Assembly (NCBI GenBank): GCA_002386465.1
Contig: DGIT01000003.1
Span: 1-7,553, forward strand
Direction: 5' to 3'
Length of the DNA: 7,553 nt
Source of the DNA: Burkholderiales bacterium UBA4615
GTDB taxonomy: Bacteria; Pseudomonadota; Gammaproteobacteria; Burkholderiales; Burkholderiaceae_E
The notes beneath the pieces were generated by a model. The model saw only the letters and a program-made list of their open reading frames with translations. It had not been told where the DNA came from and made no database searches. Made by a program: the position numbers and the translations under genes. The stretch's first letter is position 1; the number at the start of each line of letters is the position of its first letter. Shown one piece after another: positions 1 through 5,918 of this stretch.

Positions 1-1887
1 CTGGACGGCCCGGTGCGCGGCAACGGCAAGATTATTCAAGAGCTGGAAGGCGAATTCCGCGGCTCGGGCTGGAATGTCATCAAGCTCTTGTGGGGCTCGT
101 ACTGGGACCCGCTGCTCGCGCGCGACAAGGACGGCATTTTGCAGCGTGTGATGGAAGAAACCGTCGACGGCGAGTACCAGGCCTATAAGGCCAACGATGG
201 CGCCTTTGTGCGCAAGCATTTCTTTGGCAAGCACCCCAAGCTGCTCGAGATGGTGTCGCGCATGACCGATGACGACATCTGGCGACTGAACCGCGGCGGC
301 CATGATCCGCACAAGGTCTATGCCGCGTTTCATGCGGCCATCCACCATCAGGGGCAGCCCACGGTCGTGCTGGCCAAGACGGTCAAGGGTTATGGCATGG
401 GACGCGTGGGCGAGGCGAAAAACCCGACCCACCAGCTCAAGAAGCTCGACACCCAGGCGATTCGTGAATTTCGCGATCGTTTCAACATTCCGGTTCCAGA
501 CGACAAACTCGACGCGCTGCCCTTCTTCAAGCCGGCCGAAGACGCCCCGGAAATGGTTTACATGCATGAGCGACGCAAGGCGCTGGGGGGCTATCTGCCG
601 CAGCGCCGCCGTCGTGCGGACGAGGTGCTGAAGGTTCCCACCCTCGATGCCTTCCAGGCTGTGCTCGAGCCCACCGCAGAAGGTCGCGAAATTTCGACCA
701 CCCAGGCGTTCGTGCGGGTACTGACTGCACTCACGCGCGATACCGAGATCGGTTCACGCATTGTCCCGATCGTGCCCGATGAAGCCCGCACCTTCGGCAT
801 GGAAGGCATGTTCCGTCAGTTGGGGATTTATGCGCCGGAAGGCCAGAAGTACACCCCGGTTGATAAGGACCAGGTGATGTACTACCGAGAGGACAAGGCA
901 GGGCAGATCCTGGAGGAAGGCATCAACGAAGCGGGCGCCTTTTGTTCGTGGATTGCGGCGGCCACCTCGTATTCGACCAATAACCGGGTCATGGTGCCGT
1001 TCTTCATCTACTACTCGATGTTCGGGTTTCAGCGGGTGGGTGATCTGGCCTGGGCCGCAGGGGACATGCAAGCGCGAGGTTTTCTGTTGGGCGGCACTTC
1101 AGGGCGGACCACCCTCAATGGCGAGGGCCTGCAGCATGCAGACGGTCACAGCCACATCCTGTCGTCGACCATACCGAACTGCGTCTCCTACGACCCAAGC
1201 TTCGCGCATGAAGTGGCGGTCATCATTCAGGACGGACTGCGCCGCATGGTGGGCGAACAGGAAAACGTCTTTTACTACATCACGTTGCTCAACGAAAACT
1301 ATCCTCAGCCCGGGCTCAAGCCCGGTAGCGAAGACGGAATCGTGCGGGGTTTGTACTTGCTGCGTGAGGGGGAGGCCGGCAATGCCACGCGTGTGCAGTT
1401 GATGGGCTCGGGTTCGATCCTGCGTGAGTCGCTGGCGGCAGCTAAGCTGCTTGAAGAAGACTGGGGCGTGGCGGGTGATGTCTGGTCGGTCACGAGCTTC
1501 ACCGAATTGCGCCGCGATGGCCTGGACTGCGAGCGCTGGAACCTGTTGCATCCCGGTGCGCCGCAAAAGGTACCGTTCGTGACCACGCAACTGTCCGGTC
1601 ATGAGGGACCGATTGTGGCGTCGACTGATTACATGAAACTCTTCGCCGATCAGATCCGACCCTTTATTCCCGCCGGTCGCAGCTTTTCCGTGTTGGGCAC
1701 TGACGGATTCGGCCGATCAGATTTCCGCTCGCAGTTGCGTTCGCACTTCGAGATTGACCGCCACTTCATCGTTCTGGCGGCCCTGCGTGCCCTCTCACAG
1801 CAAAAGAAGGTCAAACCCAAAGTGCTCGCCGATGCCATTCGCAAGTACGGGATCGACCCCGACAAGTCCAACCCGCATGACGCCTGA
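1..1887 (+). CDS. aceE: Pyruvate dehydrogenase E1 component, homodimeric type (5'-truncated by window edge)
   Basis: Thiamine-diphosphate-dependent E1 of the cytoplasmic pyruvate dehydrogenase complex; it decarboxylates pyruvate and acetylates the lipoyl group of E2. The frame is open from base 1 and reads LDGPVRGNGKII, which in E. coli AceE follows directly after the GDG...NCN cofactor motif, so that motif lies just outside the window. About 628 codons of a family usually near 890 are visible. Recognisable segments, in order: ETVDGEYQ; NRGGHDP; the flexible active-site loop KNPTHQLKKLD, whose His (430-432) matches the E. coli loop His407; DEARTFGMEG (from 778); GINEAGAF, with the Glu (928-930) expected to contact the aminopyrimidine ring; YYSMFGFQRVGDL; GGTSGRTTLNGEGLQH; and the C-terminal GTDGFGRSD. 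The match to E. coli AceE runs to the last residues, ending DKSNPHDA. The stop lies 15 bp before aceF. A GTG at 13 is internal, not a start. Nothing suggests inactivation. Confidence 0.97.
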   Translation: MDGPVRGNGKIIQELEGEFRGSGWNVIKLLWGSYWDPLLARDKDGILQRVMEETVDGEYQAYKANDGAFVRKHFFGKHPKLLEMVSRMTDDDIWRLNRGGHDPHKVYAAFHAAIHHQGQPTVVLAKTVKGYGMGRVGEAKNPTHQLKKLDTQAIREFRDRFNIPVPDDKLDALPFFKPAEDAPEMVYMHERRKALGGYLPQRRRRADEVLKVPTLDAFQAVLEPTAEGREISTTQAFVRVLTALTRDTEIGSRIVPIVPDEARTFGMEGMFRQLGIYAPEGQKYTPVDKDQVMYYREDKAGQILEEGINEAGAFCSWIAAATSYSTNNRVMVPFFIYYSMFGFQRVGDLAWAAGDMQARGFLLGGTSGRTTLNGEGLQHADGHSHILSSTIPNCVSYDPSFAHEVAVIIQDGLRRMVGEQENVFYYITLLNENYPQPGLKPGSEDGIVRGLYLLREGEAGNATRVQLMGSGSILRESLAAAKLLEEDWGVAGDVWSVTSFTELRRDGLDCERWNLLHPGAPQKVPFVTTQLSGHEGPIVASTDYMKLFADQIRPFIPAGRSFSVLGTDGFGRSDFRSQLRSHFEIDRHFIVLAALRALSQQKKVKPKVLADAIRKYGIDPDKSNPHDA

Positions 1888-1891
1888 GACC

Positions 1892-1895
1892 GGAG
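1892..1895 (+). promoter_or_regulatory. Shine-Dalgarno site of aceF
   Basis: GGAG lies 7 bases before the ATG at 1903, in the short gap after the aceE stop. It decides the start: the GTG directly in front of that ATG (1900-1902) would leave only 4 bases of spacing and would add a residue before the conserved MATIELKVPDIG N-terminus. The lpdA start has the same GGAG-N7-ATG layout. Confidence 0.75.
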
Positions 1896-1902
1896 CACTG
1901 TG

Positions 1903-2139
1903 ATGGCGACGATCGAACTCAAGGTGCCCGATATCGGCGACTTCAAGGAAGTGGAGGTCATCGAACTGCTGGTCAAGCCTGGCGACCTGGTGCGCGCCGA
2001 GCAAAGCCTCGTAACTGTCGAGTCGGATAAGGCGTCCATGGAGATCCCGGCTGCACAGGCGGGTCGCGTCGTGGCCATGAAAGTGAAGCTGGGCGACAAG
2101 GTGGCCGAGGGCAGTGTGGTGGTCGAGATCGAGCCGCTT
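1903..2139 (+). repeat. Lipoyl-domain direct repeat, copy 1 (in aceF)
   Basis: Codons 1-79 of aceF align without gaps to codons 1-79 of lpdA (3999-4235). By hand count 195 of 237 bases match (about 82%), and 131 of the first 147 (about 89%). The longest exact run is 32 bases (1924-1955 against 4020-4051). At protein level 64 of 79 residues match. Identity falls to about 71% in codons 50-79. Confidence 0.9.
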
Positions 2140-3282
2140 GAGTCAGATGCCGCGTTTCCTGGGGCACATGCTGCACCTGCGGTCACAGTGGCGCAGCCGG
2201 CCGGCTCCCAGGCGGTCGCAGCAGCGCCCGCAGTGTCAATCCCAGCGGCTGCCGGGCCGGTGTCAGCGGGCCCGTCGGCTGCGAGCATACCGGCCGCCCC
2301 GATGCCCGATCGTGCTGCAGCCTTGCCAGGCTCGGACACCGGTGATCTGACACATGTGGTCAAGCCCCATGCATCGCCTTCGGTGCGCAAATTCGCCCGC
2401 GAGCTGGGCGTGGATTTGTCCGTGGTGCGTGGCACGGGTCCTAAGTTGCGTGTGACTGCAGACGATGTCCGGGCGTATGTGAAGGGCGCCATTGCATCAG
2501 TCGCGACACCCGCAACGGTTGAGCAGCCTGGCGCGCAAGCCGGTGCAGGCCTCGGACTGCTGCCCTGGCCGAAGGTTGATTTCGCACGATTCGGTCCGAT
2601 CGAGACCCGTGCGCTGTCGCGTATTCGCAAGCTGTCTGCCGCCAATTTGCACCGCAACTGGGTGATGATCCCGCATGTCACCAACCAGGACGAAGCCGAC
2701 GTCACTGCGTTGGAGGCTTTTCGCGTTGCGCTCAATGCCGAAAACGAGAAGACCGGCCCGAAACTCACCATGCTGGCGTTTCTGATCAAGGCCTGTGTGC
2801 ATGCATTGAAGCAGTTCCCTGATTTCAATGCATCGCTCGAAGGCGATGCGCTGGTGCTCAAGCAGTACTGGCATATCGGGTTTGCCGCGGACACGCCCAA
2901 CGGCCTCATGGTGCCTGTGGTGCGCGATGCCGATCGCAAGGGTCTGGCGGAGCTGGCCACAGAAACCGCTGAGCTCGCGCGTCTGGCGCGAGAAGGCAAG
3001 CTCTCGCCAGCGCAGATGCAGGGCGGCACGTTTTCCATCTCCAGTCTGGGTGGCATTGGTGGGACGGGTTTCACGCCGATCATCAATGCGCCCGAGGTTG
3101 CCATTCTGGGGGTGAGCCGCACCGGGATGCGACCGCACTGGAATGGCACCGCGTTTGAGCCGCGACTGATGCTGCCGCTCTCTCTGTCCTACGACCACCG
3201 CGTGATCGACGGCGCGGCGGCGGCACGGTTCAACGCACACCTCGTGCGCCTCCTGGCGGATTTCCGCCGTGTCATGCTCTGA
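1903..3282 (+). CDS. aceF: Dihydrolipoamide acetyltransferase, E2 of pyruvate dehydrogenase (single lipoyl domain)
   Basis: Core enzyme of the pyruvate dehydrogenase complex; it moves the acetyl group from its swinging lipoyl arm to coenzyme A. The 459-residue protein shows, in order: one lipoyl domain (about 1-79) with lipoylation site ESDKASME, Lys43; an Ala/Pro/Ser-rich flexible linker (about 80-150); a peripheral-subunit-binding domain (about 155-192, starting PHASPSVRKFARELG and ending ADDVRAYVK) that docks E1 and/or E3; a second short linker; and the catalytic domain (about 220-459) ending in SYDHRVIDG, with active-site His432 and Asp436. All catalytic signatures are intact. Many proteobacterial E2 proteins carry two or three lipoyl domains, so one is the short form; the E3 of this locus carries another. 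The gene starts 15 bp after aceE and ends 15 bp before the proteasome-like gene, which fits one operon. The first 147 bases are nearly duplicated at the start of lpdA. Confidence 0.97.
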   Translation: MATIELKVPDIGDFKEVEVIELLVKPGDLVRAEQSLVTVESDKASMEIPAAQAGRVVAMKVKLGDKVAEGSVVVEIEPLESDAAFPGAHAAPAVTVAQPAGSQAVAAAPAVSIPAAAGPVSAGPSAASIPAAPMPDRAAALPGSDTGDLTHVVKPHASPSVRKFARELGVDLSVVRGTGPKLRVTADDVRAYVKGAIASVATPATVEQPGAQAGAGLGLLPWPKVDFARFGPIETRALSRIRKLSAANLHRNWVMIPHVTNQDEADVTALEAFRVALNAENEKTGPKLTMLAFLIKACVHALKQFPDFNASLEGDALVLKQYWHIGFAADTPNGLMVPVVRDADRKGLAELATETAELARLAREGKLSPAQMQGGTFSISSLGGIGGTGFTPIINAPEVAILGVSRTGMRPHWNGTAFEPRLMLPLSLSYDHRVIDGAAAARFNAHLVRLLADFRRVML

Positions 3283-3286
3283 GATC

Positions 3287-3289
3287 GGA
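3287..3289 (+). promoter_or_regulatory. Weak Shine-Dalgarno site of the proteasome-like gene
   Basis: Only GGA, 8 bases before the GTG at 3298, resembles a ribosome-binding core. Together with the GTG start and the 15-bp distance from the aceF stop, this suggests modest translation, probably helped by ribosomes finishing aceF. The coupling is inference. Confidence 0.4.
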
Positions 3290-3297
3290 TTGCGACG

Positions 3298-3897
3298 GTG
3301 ACCACGATTGTTGTTGTGAAAAAGAACGGCCGTATTGCCATCGGTGCGGATTCGCTGGTGACCTTCGGCGAAACCCGATTGCCGCGCGACTATGAAGCGA
3401 ACGACAAGATCATTCATGTCGGTGACTCGTTTATCGGGTTGGCCGGCAGCACCGCGCATTTCGAAGTGCTGCGTCGAGTCCTGGGCCATGTTCAGTCGCC
3501 CCGCTTGCATTCGCGTGCCGAGGTGTTCGACACGTTTTTGAACGCACATCAGGTGCTCAAAGAGCAGTTCTTCCTCAACCCCAAGGAAGAAGACGACGAT
3601 CCCTACGAAAGCTCTCAGATCACAGCGCTCATCGCTAATCCGAGCGGTATTTACGGGGTGTACTCCTATCGCGAAGTCTTCAGCTTTGATCGCTTCTGGG
3701 CCATCGGGTCTGGGCGCAACTTTGCGCTCGGTGCCATGTATGCCAGCTATAAGGGCGCGCGTACGGCCGCCCAGATCGCCACGCTCGGCGTGGCCGCGGG
3801 GGCCGAGTTCGACAAAAGCTCGCACGGGCCGCACCGTGTGCACGAGATCATGCTTCAGGACGCGGGCCCCGCCCCCGACCATGCGCAGGCGGCCTGA
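3298..3897 (+). CDS. BPH-like bacterial proteasome homologue (N-terminal threonine hydrolase, HslV/proteasome beta fold)
   Basis: A 199-residue cytoplasmic protein of the Ntn-hydrolase proteasome superfamily. It reads M-TTIVVVKKNGRIAIGADS, close in pattern to HslV (TTIVSVRRNG...GDG) and to proteasome beta subunits (...ADS). After loss of fMet the N-terminal Thr would be the nucleophile, with Asp17 at the family spacing and a lysine in NDKI at mature position 36 as candidate for the usual Lys33. Other family marks are FIGLAGSTAHF (residues 45-55, as in HslV GFAGGTADAF) and WAIGSGRNFALGAMYA (from 134), with Ser138 in the GSG motif. The GTG start is fixed by the need for Thr directly after residue 1. 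The family matches what I know as BPH, a double-ring proteasome homologue described from betaproteobacteria; classical HslV is shorter (about 175 residues). An acidic stretch lies at 97-101 (EEDDD). It lies between E2 and E3 genes in the same direction, and no HslU-like ATPase is present. The superfamily is near certain and BPH likely; HslV and Anbu are less likely. The substrate is unknown. Confidence 0.85.
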   Translation: MTTIVVVKKNGRIAIGADSLVTFGETRLPRDYEANDKIIHVGDSFIGLAGSTAHFEVLRRVLGHVQSPRLHSRAEVFDTFLNAHQVLKEQFFLNPKEEDDDPYESSQITALIANPSGIYGVYSYREVFSFDRFWAIGSGRNFALGAMYASYKGARTAAQIATLGVAAGAEFDKSSHGPHRVHEIMLQDAGPAPDHAQAA

Positions 3898-3910
3898 ATC
3901 CGCAGCGCCC

Positions 3911-3980
3911 TGAATGGTCTTGAGTTGCACTGAATTTCCCTGAGTTTCCCTCAGTTCCCGTATATCGCCTTGAAGTCCCC
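3911..3980 (+). repeat. In-phase 10-bp imperfect tandem repeats between bph-like gene and lpdA
   Basis: Seven consecutive decamers, starting at 3911 and every 10 bases to 3971, all begin with T, and five begin with TGA (3911, 3921, 3931, 3941, 3971). The best-matching units, at 3931 and 3941, differ at one base, and a consensus is TGARTTTCCC; the units at 3951 and 3961 are more diverged (TCAGTTCCCG and TATATCGCCT). Because 10 is not a multiple of 3, the TGA triplets put stop codons in all three forward frames after the proteasome-like gene. A 5-bp inverted repeat (CTGAG at 3940-3944, CTCAG at 3950-3954) lies inside the array. It could be decayed tandem duplication, a binding array in the lpdA leader, or chance. 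Confidence 0.55.
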
Positions 3981-3987
3981 TCGCAGC

Positions 3988-3991
3988 GGAG
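3988..3991 (+). promoter_or_regulatory. Shine-Dalgarno site of lpdA
   Basis: GGAG with 7 bases to the ATG at 3999, the same spacing as for aceF. The strong site means lpdA need not depend on coupling to the gene 101 bp upstream. Confidence 0.75.
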
Positions 3992-3998
3992 TTGCATC

Positions 3999-4235
3999 AT
4001 GTCGACGATCGAACTGAACGTGCCCGATATCGGCGACTTCAAGGAAGTGGAAGTCATCGAAGTGCTGGTCAAGCCTGGTGATCTGGTGCGCGCCGAGCAA
4101 AGCCTGCTGACCGTGGAGTCGGAGAAGGCCTCCATGGAAATCCCTTCGCCCCAGGCCGGCCGAGTGGTCGCGCTGAAGGTGAAGCTGGGCGACAAACTGA
4201 GTCAGGGCAGCCTGATGCTCGAGCTTGAACCGCTC
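3999..4235 (+). repeat. Lipoyl-domain direct repeat, copy 2 (in lpdA)
   Basis: Second copy of the lipoyl-domain coding segment, gap-free with 1903-2139 of aceF. The similarity starts at the ATG itself; upstream, only the GGAG of the ribosome-binding site is shared. The lipoylation context is ESEKASME here against ESDKASME in aceF. Confidence 0.9.
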
Positions 4236-5834
4236 GCCGACTCGGTTGCAACACGCCCGGTGACGACAACTGCGCCATCGCAGAGCGCGGCATTGGCCGT
4301 GCCTGCGGTGACTCCTGGCCCATCCGTGTCCGCGACTCATTTGACGCACAAGACCACAGCTGGCTTCTCAGGGACGCCCGACGTCGTCTGCCGACTTTTG
4401 GTACTGGGCGCAGGACCAGGGGGGTATTCCGCGGCGTTTCGTGCCGCCGACCTCGGTCTGCAGACCGTGCTCGTCGAACGCTACGCCACCTTAGGTGGTG
4501 TATGCCTGAATGTGGGTTGTATTCCTTCCAAAACCTTGCTGCACACCGCGGCGGCGATTGACGAAACCCGTGCGCTGGCTGCGCATGGCATCACGTTCGG
4601 TGCGCCGCAAATCGATTTAAACGCCTTGCGAGGCTGGAAGGACAGCGTGGTGGGTAAGCTCACTGCGGGCCTGGCTGGCATGGCGCGTGCGCGCAAGGTT
4701 CAGATCGTACGAGGCGAGGGCCGGTTTCTGGATGCGCATCATCTGGAAGTCGCCATCACGTCTGGCCCGGGGCGTGATCCCACGGGAGAACGTCAGGTTA
4801 TTCGCTTTGAGCAGGCTGTCGTCGCAGCCGGCAGCGAGCCGGTGCGGCTGCCGTTTTTGCCCGACGATCCACGCATCGTCGATTCCACCGGCGCGCTCCA
4901 GTTGGCGCAGGTGCCGCAACGCATGCTGGTGATCGGTGGCGGGATCGTCGGTCTGGAGATGGCGAGCGTGTATTCCACGCTTGGTGCACGCATCGAGGTG
5001 GTCGAGATGCTCGATGGGCTCATGCCTGGTGCAGATCGTGACCTGGTCAAGGTCTGGCTCAAGCACAATGCGGCGCGCTTTGACCGGATCATGCTGCAAA
5101 CCCGCACCGTTTCTGCACAGGCCACCGATTCCGGTATCACGGTGCGCTTCGAAGGTGCGCAGGCCCCTGAATCGGGTGAACAGAGCTATGACCTGGTGCT
5201 GTGCGCGGTCGGGCGACGACCGAACGGTGCTGCGTTAGGCCTCGAGCAGGCAGGCGTGCAAGTGACCGAGCGTGGATTCGTGACGGTCGATGCGCAGATG
5301 CGCACGTCGGTGCCGCATATCTTTGCGATTGGCGACCTGGTCGGCCAACCCATGCTGGCACACAAGGCCGTTCACGAAGGGCATGTGGCGGCTGAAGCTG
5401 CAGCGGGGGAAAAATCCTTTTTCGATACGCATGTCATTCCGGCAGTTGCCTATACCGACCCCGAAATCGCCTGGGTCGGACTGACCGAAGACAGCGCGCG
5501 GGCGCAGGGCATACAGGTCGGCAAGGCCGTGTTCCCATGGGCTGCCTCCGGGCGCGCCATTGCCAACGGGCGGGATGAAGGCTTCACCAAGCTGCTGTTC
5601 GATGAGGCCACCCATCGGCTAGTGGGTGGGGCGATCGTGGGCACCCATGCTGGGGACATGATTGGTGAACTCGCGCTGGCCATCGAGATGGGTGCCGATG
5701 CCACCGATATCGGTCGCACCATCCATCCTCACCCAACGCTTGGCGAGAGCATCGGCATGGCGGCGGAACTCTTCGAGGGGGTGTGCACTGATCTGCCACC
5801 GTCTCGCAAGCGGGCAACAGGCTCAGCAAGCTGA
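3999..5834 (+). CDS. lpdA: Dihydrolipoamide dehydrogenase (E3) with N-terminal lipoyl domain
   Basis: FAD-dependent E3 of the pyruvate dehydrogenase complex; it reoxidises dihydrolipoyl groups and passes electrons to NAD+. It has 611 residues against roughly 470 for plain E3, the excess being an N-terminal lipoyl domain (about 1-79, Lys43 in ESEKASME) and a Thr/Ser/Ala/Pro linker (about 80-130). The E3 body shows the FAD dinucleotide fold GAGPGG (137-142), the redox disulphide CLNVGC (Cys169/Cys174) followed by IPSK, the NAD-binding GGGIVG (313-318), the second FAD motif IFAIGDLVGQPMLAHKA, and the C-terminal dimer domain with HPHPTLGE, whose His578 and Glu583 match the catalytic His/Glu pair. 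Nothing catalytic is missing. The architecture is that of Ralstonia/Cupriavidus PdhL and Neisseria P64k, which supports a PDH-dedicated E3. The gene is the last of the forward group and converges on the TRAP gene. Confidence 0.97.
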   Translation: MSTIELNVPDIGDFKEVEVIEVLVKPGDLVRAEQSLLTVESEKASMEIPSPQAGRVVALKVKLGDKLSQGSLMLELEPLADSVATRPVTTTAPSQSAALAVPAVTPGPSVSATHLTHKTTAGFSGTPDVVCRLLVLGAGPGGYSAAFRAADLGLQTVLVERYATLGGVCLNVGCIPSKTLLHTAAAIDETRALAAHGITFGAPQIDLNALRGWKDSVVGKLTAGLAGMARARKVQIVRGEGRFLDAHHLEVAITSGPGRDPTGERQVIRFEQAVVAAGSEPVRLPFLPDDPRIVDSTGALQLAQVPQRMLVIGGGIVGLEMASVYSTLGARIEVVEMLDGLMPGADRDLVKVWLKHNAARFDRIMLQTRTVSAQATDSGITVRFEGAQAPESGEQSYDLVLCAVGRRPNGAALGLEQAGVQVTERGFVTVDAQMRTSVPHIFAIGDLVGQPMLAHKAVHEGHVAAEAAAGEKSFFDTHVIPAVAYTDPEIAWVGLTEDSARAQGIQVGKAVFPWAASGRAIANGRDEGFTKLLFDEATHRLVGGAIVGTHAGDMIGELALAIEMGADATDIGRTIHPHPTLGESIGMAAELFEGVCTDLPPSRKRATGSAS

Positions 5835-5881
5835 GTCAGCAGCTCGAGTCAGCCTTCGACGGTTTGGACTGGGATCGGGGT

Positions 5882-5916
5882 CAGAAGCCGCCCATGTCCC
5901 CGGGGCGGCTGATCTG
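5882..5916. terminator. Hairpin between convergent lpdA and dctM-like genes, possible bidirectional terminator
   Basis: AGCCGCCC (5886-5893) and GGGCGGCT (5903-5910) form a perfect 8-bp GC-rich stem with a 9-base loop. CAGA (5882-5885) and TCTG (5913-5916) can extend it across a 2-base bulge. It lies 51 bases after the lpdA stop and just past the end of the TRAP gene on the other strand. The T tract is weak: forward, a T-rich CTTCTTTG appears only about 14 bases after the stem, and the reverse side has none. Termination is therefore plausible but not typical intrinsic. Confidence 0.5.
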
Positions 5917-5918
5917 CC

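Noticed and set aside
13..15. GTG as a start for the first gene
   Set aside because: The frame is open and homologous to AceE upstream to base 1, so this is an internal Val codon of a truncated gene.
1900..1902. GTG as the aceF start
   Set aside because: The ATG next to it has better spacing to GGAG and gives the conserved N-terminus, which lines up with the lpdA copy.
1650..3149. Long open frame (499 codons) on the minus strand
   Set aside because: It lies opposite the end of aceE and most of aceF, both with intact catalytic motifs. Its translation is Ser/Ala/Thr/Arg-rich with no recognisable motif, as expected for an antisense shadow in GC-rich DNA.
2497..3930. Minus-strand open frame of 477 codons spanning aceF and the proteasome-like gene
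   Set aside because: Antisense to two well-supported genes; rich in His, Arg and Gln with no domain pattern.
3961..3966. TATATC as a -10 box of an lpdA promoter
   Set aside because: No acceptable -35 element lies 16-18 bases upstream; kept only as a possibility to test by 5'-end mapping.
5822..5835. Short inverted repeat CTCAG/CTGAG around the lpdA stop codon as terminator
   Set aside because: Only 5 bp with a 4-base loop, no T tract, and a stronger hairpin follows.
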